Origin: Sphingobacterium wenxiniae
GTDB lineage: Bacteria > Bacteroidota > Bacteroidia > Sphingobacteriales > Sphingobacteriaceae
Direction of reading: 5' to 3'
NCBI RefSeq assembly: GCF_900116225.1
Contig: NZ_FOZZ01000003.1
Location: 62,001 to 126,000 of the forward strand
DNA length: 64,000 bases
A model generated the notes under the pieces. The model ran no database searches and was not told the origin of the DNA. It was given only the letters and a program-made list of their open reading frames with translations. Made by a program: the position numbers and the translations under genes. Position 1 is the first letter of the stretch; the number at the start of each line of letters is the position of its first letter. Shown piece after piece: positions 55,211-64,000 of this stretch.

Positions 55211-55256
55211 ATGATATTTCGCTTTTCAGACAAGGACTGCGCCTCCTTTTTCTCTT

Positions 55257-58200
55257 TTATTCCCCGAGATATTTATCCCGATAATGCGTAAATGTCTTAT
55301 TCACCTGTGCATACAGCTCCTTCTCTCCTGTTCCTTCCAAAATCCTGTCATACATCTCCAAAACGGCTAAAGAATAGCGTATCTTACGGGTATCCAATGC
55401 TTCGGGTTTATCATTGGCAAGGGATTCTGCATAGTCCAAATAGTCTTTTACAAAAGATATGTTCCGTTTCACCACATTATTGGCCAGTTCGATTTCTTCC
55501 GTTTTATATAAGGTATCTACAATATCGGTATAGCTTAACGCTTCATTCAAGCTATAACTCCGCTTAGGCAACAGCTCAACTGCTTTTATAGCCACCTCCT
55601 TGGCTTTTGCCAAATCGCCCTGCTGTTTTAATAATTGCGAAGCCTGTACATAAACATCCGGATAGATAAAATTTTCCATGAGTCGACGAGAATCCACATC
55701 TACAAAGTTCATACTCCCATATTTGCCCCATTGAAAAGTATGCACGGCATTCTGATACAGCTTTTCAACATTACCGGCCAACTGTCCGTCTTCCTGCCCC
55801 GGTAGCGAAACAGGCATTAGCCTTCGCACAATTCCCTCATCTACAATATATTTATCCAGTCCTGCCATATTTTCCGCAGGCGTATAGTTCGTAAAATAAA
55901 TAGGTCTTTGCCAGTTATTTTCCAATATAATCGCCATTAGGCTTAATTCTGCACGTGAAACATGGTTCTGCGGGTATTCCCACTGCATTTTGTCCACCAC
56001 ATAATCCTTCCAGGCAGAAGGCACCACATTATTCGCTATGACGGCTTCTTTATCTACGCTCATCTGTATTTTTTTCGCTGGCAGATAATTGAACCATTCT
56101 CCAGATTGCATTTCTACCTGGTTCACTCGATTACCAGACAACAAGAATTCCAACAATGTATCTACATTGACATAATCGTTGATCCCTCTATCCACAAAAG
56201 GCAGATAATCACGAATGCCTTCATCTAACTTCGAGGTATCAAAAGGCAATTTTACTGGAGCAGCCTCATTTACCTGATTGTTCAGCTGCCGCACATACCA
56301 ATGTGACGTCAGGTAGCTCAGATTCACAATGCGCACATCTGTACGTATACCCTCTACCTCCTGCAAATACCACAATGGAAACGTGTCATTATCTGCATAG
56401 GTAAACAATATAGCATTCGGTTCACAGGACATCAGATAATTGTAGCCCATATCCCTTGCCAACGAACGGTCAGAACGGTCATGGTCATCCCAATTTTCCG
56501 AAATCAGCAATATCGGTGCTGCAAACATACAAACCAGCCCCGAAGTAATAACAGATGTTCTCATGCTCGCTTTACGACGCAAGAAATCTACAACAGCCAT
56601 CACACCCAACCCTATCCAAATAGAAAAGGCATAAAACGACCCTGCATACGCATAGTCACGCTCTCTTGGCTGTATAGGTGTTTGATTGAGATATATGACA
56701 ATTGCTACTCCAGTAAAGAAGAACAACAATGCCACAATAGAAGCAAAGCGTTTATCCCTACGGAAATGCCAAATTAATCCCATTACACCAATAAATAAAG
56801 GAAGGAAATAATAGACATTACGACTCGGGTTGCTACGCATAGCATCAGGCAAATCCTTTTGACCACCTACCAATACATTATCTACTGCCTTTATCCCCGA
56901 AATCCAATTCCCATCGCTATAACCACCATAATTTTGTTCATCATTTTGTCTACCGGCAAAGTTCCAAAAGAAATAACGGCCATACATATTGCCTAACTGG
57001 TACTTAAAGAAAAACTGCAAATTATCTGCAAAAGTGGGACTTTCGTTAGCCGACAATCCAAGATACGAACGATAATAATCAGCATGCTTACTGCTGTAAA
57101 CACGCGGGAACAGTGTTTCTTTATCAAATGTATATTCCGAAACGCCACTCATCTTTTCGTATTTATGTTCTCCTTTTTTATAAGTTTCCGATGGCTTTAC
57201 ACCTGTCACCTGCGCATCGAAAGTTTGTCCCTTTAACAATGGTTCTTTCGCATATTGAACTCGTGTAACATAGCCTAAGAAAGAATAGACATTATCGGGA
57301 GCATTGTTGTTCAACGGCGGATCGGCATGTGCACGGATAGCAATCATCGCGAATGACAGATAACCAAAACAAACAAAGCTCAGGCTCAACAAACTAATAT
57401 TAAGAATAGGTTTTATTCGCAATACGCTATAACGTATTCCCCAAACCAATCCCCCGACCAAAAGCAAAAAGAAAAATACAATCCCTGAACCGAAGCCCAA
57501 TCCTAATTGGTTGACGAAGAACACATCAAAACTTGCGGCTAACCGAAGAGAATATTGAATAGCACCCCATAGTATAAAAGCCAATATCACGATACCAATC
57601 AATAAAGCTTTTGCTCCGCCTTTCCAGGTAATAAGCTGATTTTTCCGAAAGTAAATAACCAGTGCTATCGCAGGAATAGTCAGGAGGTTCAATAAATGTA
57701 CTCCAATAGACAAGCCCATAATATAGGCGATCAGAATCAACCAGCGATTGGCATCAGGCTCATCTGCCCGACGCTCCCATTTCAATATCAACCAAAAGAC
57801 TACAGCTGTACAGAGCGAAGACATTGCATATACTTCCGATTCTACTGCTGAATACCAAAATGTATCTGTAAAACTATAAGCCAAAGCACCAACCGCACCT
57901 GCAAGCATAATTTGCACCGTTTCCCAAGTTGTAGGCTGTTCACTTTTCCGCAGCACAACCTTTCGGGTTAATGCCGTTATTGTCCAGAAAAGAAACAGTA
58001 TAGTCAGGCCACTACACAAAGCCGAACCGACATTCATCCAGAAGGCAATCTTTGATACATCCCCCATCGCCAGATTAGAAAACACATTTTGTATCATCAA
58101 GAACAACGGAGCTCCGGGTTGATGCACAATCTGCAACTTATTGGCAGAAGCAATAAACTCACCCGTATCCCACCAGCTGTTAAACCGATCTGCCGTAAGG

Positions 58201-58271
58201 AGATAAACAATAGTCGCGATAAGTGCACAAAGCCATCCGATCAGATTATTTGTTGTATTGTAGCTCTTCAT
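55257..58271 (-). CDS. DUF2723/GT117 membrane protein, putative protein O-glycosyltransferase
   Basis: A 1004-residue multi-pass membrane protein. The N-terminal segment has about 10-12 hydrophobic helices with the DUF2723 hallmarks (DRFNSWWDTGEFIASANKLQIVHQPGAPLF and YSFTDTFWYSAVESEVYAMSSL), where Asp/Glu residues resemble GT-C active sites. A large periplasmic region follows (about 570-870; NAILFTYADNDTFPLWYLQEVEGIRTDVRIV). The C-terminal 130 residues are helical and TPR-like. The family is assigned to GT117 and is related to vertebrate TMEM260 O-mannosyltransferase. In Bacteroidota it may glycosylate periplasmic or secreted proteins; this is inferred from family data. It is a single gene, divergent from the HU-like gene. 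Confidence 0.9.
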   Translation of the reverse strand: MKSYNTTNNLIGWLCALIATIVYLLTADRFNSWWDTGEFIASANKLQIVHQPGAPLFLMIQNVFSNLAMGDVSKIAFWMNVGSALCSGLTILFLFWTITALTRKVVLRKSEQPTTWETVQIMLAGAVGALAYSFTDTFWYSAVESEVYAMSSLCTAVVFWLILKWERRADEPDANRWLILIAYIMGLSIGVHLLNLLTIPAIALVIYFRKNQLITWKGGAKALLIGIVILAFILWGAIQYSLRLAASFDVFFVNQLGLGFGSGIVFFFLLLVGGLVWGIRYSVLRIKPILNISLLSLSFVCFGYLSFAMIAIRAHADPPLNNNAPDNVYSFLGYVTRVQYAKEPLLKGQTFDAQVTGVKPSETYKKGEHKYEKMSGVSEYTFDKETLFPRVYSSKHADYYRSYLGLSANESPTFADNLQFFFKYQLGNMYGRYFFWNFAGRQNDEQNYGGYSDGNWISGIKAVDNVLVGGQKDLPDAMRSNPSRNVYYFLPLFIGVMGLIWHFRRDKRFASIVALLFFFTGVAIVIYLNQTPIQPRERDYAYAGSFYAFSIWIGLGVMAVVDFLRRKASMRTSVITSGLVCMFAAPILLISENWDDHDRSDRSLARDMGYNYLMSCEPNAILFTYADNDTFPLWYLQEVEGIRTDVRIVNLSYLTSHWYVRQLNNQVNEAAPVKLPFDTSKLDEGIRDYLPFVDRGINDYVNVDTLLEFLLSGNRVNQVEMQSGEWFNYLPAKKIQMSVDKEAVIANNVVPSAWKDYVVDKMQWEYPQNHVSRAELSLMAIILENNWQRPIYFTNYTPAENMAGLDKYIVDEGIVRRLMPVSLPGQEDGQLAGNVEKLYQNAVHTFQWGKYGSMNFVDVDSRRLMENFIYPDVYVQASQLLKQQGDLAKAKEVAIKAVELLPKRSYSLNEALSYTDIVDTLYKTEEIELANNVVKRNISFVKDYLDYAESLANDKPEALDTRKIRYSLAVLEMYDRILEGTGEKELYAQVNKTFTHYRDKYLGE

Positions 58272-58378
58272 AAATATTATTGTTGGTTAATTTAAAGCTA
58301 CGCTATATCTGTTGTTAAAAAGAAGCTGTTAACAAAATTTAACAATCGATAGTTTTAGCACTTATTACCCTCAAGACA

Positions 58379-58411
58379 TTTGGCATCTCTCCGCAAGAAT
58401 AATTATGTTTG
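58379..58411 (+). promoter_or_regulatory. Canonical promoter of the HU-like gene
   Basis: TTTG (58379-58382), 21 bases, then TATGTTTG (58404-58411), an exact match to the Bacteroidota TTTG/TAnnTTTG consensus. The leader is about 46 bases. Confidence 0.75.
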
Positions 58412-58462
58412 TTTTACACAGAGAAAGCAAAGCTTTAAATACATAACCAAATAGATTTAATT

Positions 58463-58846
58463 ATGTCCATTAAATACAACGTTCACGAAATCGGCAATGC
58501 TATAGACCCCACAGCACCAAAAAAGTTTTACGTCCGTCCTATCAGTTCGGGAGAAATCACATTAGATGAACTAGCTTCGCAGATATCCCATTCCTGCTCT
58601 TTGACGGAAGCCGACGTTTATGGTGTCCTCCATAGCTTAATTCGTGAAATCCCAAGAGCCCTCGCTGATGGATATATCGTACGACTGGGCAATTTAGGAT
58701 CCTTTAGAATGAGCATTAACAGCACTGGAAGCGATAGTCCACAAGAAGTTTCCGAAGAGAATATCTATAAAAGACGGCTCATCTTCACTGCAGGAAAACA
58801 GATGAAGAAAGCATTGGAGAAAATACAATTTGAAAAAAATGAATAA
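58463..58846 (+). CDS. HU family DNA-binding protein
   Basis: A 127-residue protein of the HU/IHF fold in the longer Bacteroidota form. The N-terminal KKFYVRPISSGEITLDELASQIS and the strand segment DGYIVRLGNLGSFRMSINSTGSDSPQEV correspond to the HU core and beta-arms, with RRLIFTAGKQMKKALEKIQ as the C-terminal helix. It is basic overall at the C-terminus and has no signal peptide. It has the strongest recognisable promoter in the window and is followed by a perfect terminator. I expect an abundant nucleoid protein, but it is not the classic 90-residue HU. Confidence 0.87.
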   Translation: MSIKYNVHEIGNAIDPTAPKKFYVRPISSGEITLDELASQISHSCSLTEADVYGVLHSLIREIPRALADGYIVRLGNLGSFRMSINSTGSDSPQEVSEENIYKRRLIFTAGKQMKKALEKIQFEKNE

Positions 58847-58887
58847 CGAATGAAGTCCATCAATGAACGCAATTCGGTGCGTAAAAC

Positions 58888-58927
58888 AAATTGCCTATTC
58901 AATTTCTCCAAATTGAATAGGCAATTT
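58888..58927. terminator. Bidirectional terminator between HU-like gene and metF
   Basis: A perfect 18-bp stem (AAATTGCCTATTCAATTT against its complement) with a CTCC loop lies between the convergent HU-like and metF genes. A/T ends give T tracts both ways. Confidence 0.92.
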
Positions 58928-58947
58928 ATCAAAGTCCCCGTAGCGAG

Positions 58948-59904
58948 TTATGCAAGTTGCTCTACAATCTTTTTAGTTGGCCCGGGATTACTCATCGTAT
59001 AAAAGTGTAGGACCGGCGCACCAAATTCAATAAGCTCCTGACACATATTCACCATCCATTCCGTGCTGATTTGCTGTACTTCGGCATTGTTTTTACACGC
59101 AGACACCGCATCACTCAATTCTTCCGGAATATCCAGGTGGAAGATCTTTGGTAAAGCAATCAATTGTTTTTTGGTCGTCAGAGGCTTCAAGCCCGGAATA
59201 ATAGGGACATGAATATCATGTTCGCGACATTTGGTTACAAATTCTTTGTACTTCTCTACATTGTAGAACATCTGCGTAACGATAAACTCGGCTCCCATTT
59301 CCACTTTCTTTTTCAACCACTTAAAGTCGGTATTGAAATTGGGAGCTTCAAAATGTTTCTCCGGATAGCCTGCTACACCAATGCAAAAATCAGTTTTCTC
59401 AGAGATTGCAATATCTTCGTGTAAATACTTCCCCTGATTCATATCCGCAACTTGCTGCAACAAATCGGTCGCATAAGCATGTCCGCCAGGGGTAGGTATG
59501 AAATCAGCATCACCTTTACGAGCATCTCCACGCAGAACAAGGACATTATCAATCCCCAAGAAGTTAAGATCGATGAGAGCATTTTCAGTTTCCTCTTTGG
59601 TGAAACCACCACAGATTAAGTGAGGGACAGCATCTACCTTATATTTATTCATGATAGCCGCACAGATAGCTACAGTACCCGGACGTTTTCTATACGCCAC
59701 ACGCTCCAACAAGCCGCTTGCATGCTGTTTATACAGATAATCTTCCCGATGGTAAGTTACATCAATAAATGGTGGCTTAAATTCCATCAATTCATCCATC
59801 GTCTTAAAGATACTCTGTATGCCCTGCCCTTTGGCAGGTGGCAACAGTTCAAAAGAAAACAAAGTCTTCCCTTTTGCGTTTTTGATATGATCTACAATTT
59901 TCAT
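58948..59904 (-). CDS. metF: Methylenetetrahydrofolate reductase
   Basis: Reduces 5,10-methylene-THF to 5-methyl-THF, the methyl donor for methionine synthesis, using FAD. The N-terminal FSFELLPPAKGQG carries the catalytic Glu, and DVTYHREDYLY follows. Cofactor and substrate segments are seen in NVLVLRGDARKGD and HAYATDLLQQ. The length of 318 residues is normal. Control is by the SAM-I riboswitch directly upstream. No metH or metE is adjacent. Confidence 0.95.
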   Translation of the reverse strand: MKIVDHIKNAKGKTLFSFELLPPAKGQGIQSIFKTMDELMEFKPPFIDVTYHREDYLYKQHASGLLERVAYRKRPGTVAICAAIMNKYKVDAVPHLICGGFTKEETENALIDLNFLGIDNVLVLRGDARKGDADFIPTPGGHAYATDLLQQVADMNQGKYLHEDIAISEKTDFCIGVAGYPEKHFEAPNFNTDFKWLKKKVEMGAEFIVTQMFYNVEKYKEFVTKCREHDIHVPIIPGLKPLTTKKQLIALPKIFHLDIPEELSDAVSACKNNAEVQQISTEWMVNMCQELIEFGAPVLHFYTMSNPGPTKKIVEQLA

Positions 59905-59954
59905 GTTTTTTTCGATTTAGGCTTAGAGAAAACGCACAAAACCCTGTGTTTTTC

Positions 59955-60060
59955 AGCTTATCTTTCCCAACTTTTCTATTGAGTAGAACGTAGCACCTTG
60001 ACCTTGTGTCAGGTTGCTAAGGCTTCAGCGGGTCTATTCCCTCTGCCTTTCTCTATAAGC
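59955..60060 (-). ncRNA. SAM-I riboswitch upstream of metF
   Basis: Read on the minus strand, the conserved SAM-I pieces occur in order: CTTATAGAGAAAGGCAGAGG, GAATAGACCCGCTGAAGCC, TTAGCAACCTG, CAAGGTGCTA and finally AGATAAG, which closes the P1 helix. The aptamer ends about 50 bases before metF. A weak hairpin around 59925-59955 (AAACACAGGG... with TTTTCTCT after) may be the expression platform. It would turn metF off when S-adenosylmethionine is plentiful. Confidence 0.93.
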
Positions 60061-60098
60061 GGATGCTAATATCGGGAATAGAATTAAAATTTAAAAAT

Positions 60099-60623
60099 TT
60101 AACCCCTATAAACATCCACAAGCCCTTCCGGTAATTCGACAACAATGACTTCTTCCTCGGGGTCTATACCACGAATCAAATCCGTGTTCAATGGAAACAT
60201 CAGTTCAGCCCCTTCAAAATCCACCGTCGCCATAAACTGTTGGGGTAATTCACGTACGTCTACAATCTCACCAAGTTCGCCCTCATTTTCATCAACAACC
60301 AGATATCCTATTAAATCTGAATACCGAAAATCATCGGGATCTCTTTCCGGCATCTTATCCTTCGGTAGATAGGCTTTCTTTTTCAAAAGTGGTTGTGCTT
60401 TATCCACATGGTCAATATCTTCTAAATTAAGATAAGCTGTACTATTGTTGTGTATTTTGATGCTATCTACAAAGTAAGGCACCAATTTCTTATTGACTTC
60501 CAGAAAAACAACATCAAAGTCAAGGTCTTTATAATCCTCAAACTCAAAAAAAAGTTGCATTTCACCTTTTAGCCCACGTGTCTTGGTGATATAGCCAATG
60601 TAAAAAGCTTCGTTGATATCCAT
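60099..60623 (-). CDS. rimM: Ribosome maturation factor RimM
   Basis: 16S rRNA processing factor that binds ribosomal protein S19 and helps the 30S head mature. The N-terminal AFYIGYITKTRGLKGEMQLFFEFED is the RimM opening (G-x-I-x-K-x-x-G-x-x-G), and the PRC-like barrel holds FRYSDLIGYLVVDENEGELGEIVDV and MFPLNTDLIRGIDPEEEVIVVELPEGL. The length of 174 residues is normal. It lies 112 bases after rpsP, which it usually accompanies, but with a terminator and a separate -7-like box between them. trmD is not next to it here. Confidence 0.95.
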   Translation of the reverse strand: MDINEAFYIGYITKTRGLKGEMQLFFEFEDYKDLDFDVVFLEVNKKLVPYFVDSIKIHNNSTAYLNLEDIDHVDKAQPLLKKKAYLPKDKMPERDPDDFRYSDLIGYLVVDENEGELGEIVDVRELPQQFMATVDFEGAELMFPLNTDLIRGIDPEEEVIVVELPEGLVDVYRG

Positions 60624-60627
60624 ATTG

Positions 60628-60651
60628 CAAAGTAAAAAGTAAAAAGTAAAA
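60628..60651 (-). repeat. Short tandem AGTAAAA repeat at the rimM promoter
   Basis: Three tandem AGTAAAA units lie directly upstream of the rimM start. On the coding strand they read TACTTTTTACTTTTTACTTTG and end in TTACTTTG (60628-60635), which places a -7-like box 5 bases before the ATG. Copy-number changes could alter promoter spacing. Confidence 0.55.
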
Positions 60652-60682
60652 AGGCAAAGAGAAATAGGAAGTTTAATTCATT

Positions 60683-60712
60683 AAAAAAGCCGAACTCTAA
60701 TGAATTCGGCTT
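60683..60712 (-). terminator. Terminator after rpsP
   Basis: Read on the minus strand, AAGCCGAA pairs with TTCGGCTT and a run of T follows. It lies in the rpsP-rimM gap, so it may act as an attenuator between the two genes. Confidence 0.8.
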
Positions 60713-60735
60713 CCTTGAATCTGTATGAATAGAAA

Positions 60736-61278
60736 TTATCCTTCAGTTTCTTCTGTGTTTTCAGCACCTTCTGTTGCTTCAGGAGCTTCAACTTCCTCTT
60801 CCGCAGTTTCTTCTGCAGCAGGCGTGTTTTTAGCAACGATAGCAGCAGCTCTGTCAGCTTTTTTCTTCGCTTCAGCAGCAAGAGCTTCTTTTTTAGCACT
60901 CTCTTTAGTTTGTGCTAAACCTGATTTTTTACCTTCGATTTGAGCTTCTTTAGATTCTAACCATTGCGTAAATAGTTCTTCAGCTTTAGCTTCATCAAAA
61001 GCACCTTTTTTAACACCACCTTCTAAATGTTTTTTGTAAAGAACACCTTTGTAAGAAAGGATAGCGCGAGCAGTATCAGTAGGTTGTGCACCAACATTCA
61101 TCCAGTATAACGCTCTGTCAAAATCCAAAACGATAGTTGCTGGGTTTGTGTTAGGGTTGTAAGAACCTAAACGCTCGATGAATTTACCATCACGTGGAGC
61201 ACGTGAATCGGCTACTACTACGTGGTAAAAAGGTTTTCCTTTTTTACCGTGTCTTTGCAATCTGATTTTAGTTGCCAT
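60736..61278 (-). CDS. rpsP: 30S ribosomal protein S16 with long C-terminal extension
   Basis: Small-subunit ribosomal protein. The first 80 residues are the S16 core ([42 protein letters not shown]). Residues 95-180 form an Ala/Glu/Lys-rich tail ([21 protein letters not shown]...), which the minimal bacterial S16 lacks but Bacteroidota versions often have. The total is 180 residues, about twice the minimal length. It is encoded ahead of rimM in the same direction. A TATCTTTG box lies 59 bases upstream of the start. Confidence 0.95.
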   Translation of the reverse strand: MATKIRLQRHGKKGKPFYHVVVADSRAPRDGKFIERLGSYNPNTNPATIVLDFDRALYWMNVGAQPTDTARAILSYKGVLYKKHLEGGVKKGAFDEAKAEELFTQWLESKEAQIEGKKSGLAQTKESAKKEALAAEAKKKADRAAAIVAKNTPAAEETAEEEVEAPEATEGAENTEETEG

Positions 61279-61336
61279 GTTTTCTTATTATTTTATGTAT
61301 TCAACATATCCCCCGTGCTTCATGCAAGAAGGGACG

Positions 61337-61344
61337 CAAAGATA
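61337..61344 (-). promoter_or_regulatory. -7 box (TATCTTTG) of rpsP
   Basis: An exact TAnnTTTG match on the minus strand, giving a leader of about 53 bases before the rpsP start. No clear -33 TTTG is present; the upstream stretch is T-rich. Confidence 0.5.
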
Positions 61345-61483
61345 AAAATTAAAAAGGGAAAATGAAAATTAAAAACAAGCTCCTCCAAGAACTTGCCTTT
61401 TTATGTATATTCGTGCAAGCAAAACCTACAGGATTAGGGCTTGCAAACCTGTTCAAGCACTACGCTTAATCTCTTGGCATAAC

Positions 61484-64000
61484 ATGAAGCAGATAGCTCC
61501 CTTAAAAATATTAAAGGCCTCCGCAGGATCGGGCAAAACGTTCAGTTTGACCCTGCATTATATTACCCTTTTGCTCACCAATGAGAACAACTACAGGGAA
61601 ATATTAGCCGTTACGTTTACCAATAAAGCTACGGCAGAAATGAAAGAACGTATTCTTACCGTATTGAGCGGCTTAGCTTTAGACGATAATAGTTCACGCA
61701 CAAATGATTTTCGGCAATTGTTACTGAATCAATTTCCTGATTGGAATGCTGCACTAATACAAGAAAAGGCATACCATATCTTCCGAAAAATACTACACGA
61801 TTACAGTCATTTCACAGTCAGTACCATCGATGGTTTTTCACAGAAGGTTATCCGAGGTTTCACCTACGAGTTGAACCTCGATGCTGCCTATAAGATCGAA
61901 ATGAATACCAACAAGGTGAAGCAAGACCTTACGGTCATGCTCAACCAGCTATTAGATGAGCGTCCCGACCTGTTGGATTGGATAATCAACTATGCAGAAA
62001 AGAAGATTGCCAACAACGAAAACTGGAACTACCGTCGTCAGCTGATGGAGCTTGCCAGTCTTATCTTTACTGAAAATTTCCAAGAATTCGATGCTCACTT
62101 GGCATCTGCTGATGCACAGGATATTTTCCTGCTACTAAACCAGGAAGTGGAGGAAAAAACAAATTTATTCCTGCAGTCTCTCAGTGAAGCGATAAAGACT
62201 TTCCAACATACGTTCAAAAACCTCGGAATTACCGCTAACGACCTAAAAGGGAAATCCCGGAATGCGCTCATTTCGGCCGACAACAGCGATAGTAATGTCA
62301 GCAAGTTATCCCCCTCTGATTTACAGAAGTTGTTTGATAAGTTTCTGAAACTGATAGAATCCGATGATGCTTTTACCGATACCGATAAAAATATCCGCTA
62401 CGACCTCAAGGCACAACTCATGCCCATCCTCCAACAAATCGAGGATCTGCACCGGTTCTTTCCCACCTATATAGCCTACCAAGCAGTACAAAACAATCTT
62501 TACTTCCTACGATTGCTCAAGGAGATGAGCAGTCTGTTAGCGCAATGGCGCAAGGAAAACGGTGCTCAGCTTATTTCTGATTCCCAGATATTGCTTAATA
62601 AATTAGGTCTGGACGAGAACAACGACCCGACCTTTATCTGGGAGAAAATTGGCAACCGATACAGCTACTTTCTTTTTGATGAGTTTCAAGATACTTCGCG
62701 CATTCAGTGGAAAAACTACAGCCCCTTATTGATAAATGCTTTAGGAAATGCTCAACGCAAGTTTCATGAACATCTTATCGTGGGCGATGTCAAGCAAAGT
62801 ATCTACCGCTGGCGCAATGGGGATTGGCGCATTCTCTTACAGCAAGTTGAGGAGCAGGTGGCACAAGCATTCCACCTGAGTCCCGACCAACGTCAGTACT
62901 TCATCGAGAATGGTTCTTTGGACGTTAATTACCGAAGTCTTCCACGCATCATCACCTTTAACAATCATCTGTTCGCACAGCTTCCACAGAAATTGCAACA
63001 GTTGTTGAACGATAAAGTACAGGAGAGTCTCTCTGAGGAAGCATGGCAATGGTGGACAGCCTCCGGTAACCATCAGATGCTGAACCAAGCCTATGCACAA
63101 AGCCAACAAGAGATACCTCTACATAAAATCAATGCACCCAAACAGGGAAGTATAGAAATTGAATATCTTCCCGTGGAAGACAACCGCTACCGCCGACAGA
63201 AAGTCATGGACGAAGCTTTGGAACGCTTGTGCAATAAAATAGAAATCTGGATATCATCTAAGCGTTACGAACCACGACAAATAGGCATATTGGTACGCAG
63301 CAACACACAGGCCAAGGCTGTTATCCAAAAACTATTGGAGCATAAAAATAAAACCGGATTGGCCATAGAATTCATTTCCGGAGACGCGCTTGCCTTGCTG
63401 TCCAACGATGCTATTTTACTGCTCATCGAAACACTGAAAGCCCTGGTGTACCATGCTGACAAACACATTTTGCACCGTGCTAAAATCACTTATCTCTATC
63501 AACTCATTAGCCAAAAGAAATCTTTCTCTGAGGACAAATGGTTACTTTTCAAGAACAATACGTTACAAGATTTGCAGGAAATCCTTCCCGAAAAGTTGAT
63601 TAGCGTATGGAATGAGCTACAGAAGGCTCCTTTGGTTCACTTGGTCGAACAACTTATTGAAATCTACGACCTACACCACGAAAAAAACATCCACTTGCCT
63701 TACATCTTGGCTTTTAAGGATATTGTTTCTAATTTCTCTCTTCAAGGTGAGCGTGGTATTACACAGTTTCTGGAATTCTGGGAAGAAGATGGCAACAAGG
63801 CTGTCCTACCTTCTAATGGTAGGATTAACGCCATTGAAGTCACCACCATTCATAAATCCAAAGGCTTAGCATACGATGTAGTCATGTTGCCGTTCTGTTC
63901 CTGGGATTTAGACGGCATGACCAATGGTGACTTCTGGATCAACACCCACGACAGTCCCTTTCAGCAGTTGGGTAGGATTCCTATTAAGTACAATAGTACA
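61484..64000 (+). CDS. UvrD-family helicase, RecB/AddA-like, 3' end missing
   Basis: Superfamily 1A ATP-dependent DNA helicase, 839 codons visible and open at the right edge. Walker A is ASAGSGKT (residues 12-19). Motif Ia (AVTFTNKATAEMKERI) follows, then motif II/Walker B DEFQDTSRIQW (residues 399-409) and motif III VGDVKQSIYRWRNGD (about 433-447). The UvrD C-terminal motif TTIHKSKGLAYDVVMLPF begins near residue 787. The long insertions and the STIDGF motif resemble AddA/RecB nuclease-helicases used in double-strand-break repair. The nuclease domain, if any, would be in the missing part. An AddB-type partner is not in the window. The ATG at 61484 gives a normal start; no alternative is closer to Walker A. 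Confidence 0.9.
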   Translation, partial: MKQIAPLKILKASAGSGKTFSLTLHYITLLLTNENNYREILAVTFTNKATAEMKERILTVLSGLALDDNSSRTNDFRQLLLNQFPDWNAALIQEKAYHIFRKILHDYSHFTVSTIDGFSQKVIRGFTYELNLDAAYKIEMNTNKVKQDLTVMLNQLLDERPDLLDWIINYAEKKIANNENWNYRRQLMELASLIFTENFQEFDAHLASADAQDIFLLLNQEVEEKTNLFLQSLSEAIKTFQHTFKNLGITANDLKGKSRNALISADNSDSNVSKLSPSDLQKLFDKFLKLIESDDAFTDTDKNIRYDLKAQLMPILQQIEDLHRFFPTYIAYQAVQNNLYFLRLLKEMSSLLAQWRKENGAQLISDSQILLNKLGLDENNDPTFIWEKIGNRYSYFLFDEFQDTSRIQWKNYSPLLINALGNAQRKFHEHLIVGDVKQSIYRWRNGDWRILLQQVEEQVAQAFHLSPDQRQYFIENGSLDVNYRSLPRIITFNNHLFAQLPQKLQQLLNDKVQESLSEEAWQWWTASGNHQMLNQAYAQSQQEIPLHKINAPKQGSIEIEYLPVEDNRYRRQKVMDEALERLCNKIEIWISSKRYEPRQIGILVRSNTQAKAVIQKLLEHKNKTGLAIEFISGDALALLSNDAILLLIETLKALVYHADKHILHRAKITYLYQLISQKKSFSEDKWLLFKNNTLQDLQEILPEKLISVWNELQKAPLVHLVEQLIEIYDLHHEKNIHLPYILAFKDIVSNFSLQGERGITQFLEFWEEDGNKAVLPSNGRINAIEVTTIHKSKGLAYDVVMLPFCSWDLDGMTNGDFWINTHDSPFQQLGRIPIKYNST

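Noticed and set aside
1..64000. CRISPR array, prophage, transposase, integrase, tRNA or rRNA genes
   Set aside because: No regularly spaced repeats, phage or IS proteins, or cloverleaf/rRNA signatures were seen; the gaps are short and explained by hairpins, promoters, REP-like elements or the riboswitch.

Overview
The window comes from a member of the Bacteroidota, most likely Sphingobacteriaceae (Sphingobacterium or a close relative). The basis is a SusC/SusD polysaccharide utilisation locus (PUL) with a hybrid two-component system, GLPGLI-family and IPExxxVDY-family proteins, TAnnTTTG-type -7 promoter boxes, almost no Shine-Dalgarno sequences, and moderate GC. No tRNA, rRNA, CRISPR array, prophage or insertion sequence was seen, and no gene-free stretch exceeds about 250 bases.

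Bases 1-1404 hold the 3' part of a fibronectin-type-III-like gene and an unrecognised helical protein. Bases 1415-19313 are a glycosaminoglycan-type PUL. One arm (minus strand) runs DUF2264 enzyme, GH88 unsaturated glucuronyl hydrolase (lipoprotein), SusC, SusD, PL8 lyase. A hybrid sensor/regulator (HTCS) sits between the arms on the plus strand. The second arm (minus strand) is a second GH88 followed by a heparinase II/III-family lyase. The expected logic is surface binding and import by SusC/D, lyase cleavage to unsaturated uronic-acid oligosaccharides, and GH88 hydrolysis of these in the periplasm. No sulfatase is present, which favours hyaluronan or unsulfated chondroitin.

Two features of this PUL stand out. 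The SusC gene is out of frame at a run of nine G just at the end of its signal peptide, which is either phase variation or a sequencing indel. The PL8-SusD-SusC block is bracketed by a perfect 86-bp direct repeat made of the GH88 3' end, which looks like the scar of an insertion or duplication.

The remainder is mostly housekeeping. It includes a serine hydrolase and CoA-binding protein; pdhA-pdhC; hisS; acpP-fabF-rnc; pyk; an outer-membrane barrel plus GLPGLI pair; dnaK; a sugar nucleotidyltransferase; a HerA-like ATPase; a SulP transporter with a beta carbonic anhydrase; mutL with two rhomboids and an EEP-fold protein; an S41 protease; fumC with a lipoprotein; glnS; a GT117/DUF2723 membrane protein; an HU-like protein; metF behind a SAM-I riboswitch; rpsP-rimM; and the 5' part of a RecB/AddA-like helicase that runs off the right edge.

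Regulatory signals that can be read directly are several strong hairpin terminators, a canonical TTTG/TAnnTTTG promoter before the HU gene, and -7 boxes only 5-7 bases before the start codons of hisS, glnS, mutL and rimM. The last group suggests leaderless transcripts. Two long REP-like palindromic elements lie at 41944-42036 and 55135-55210.
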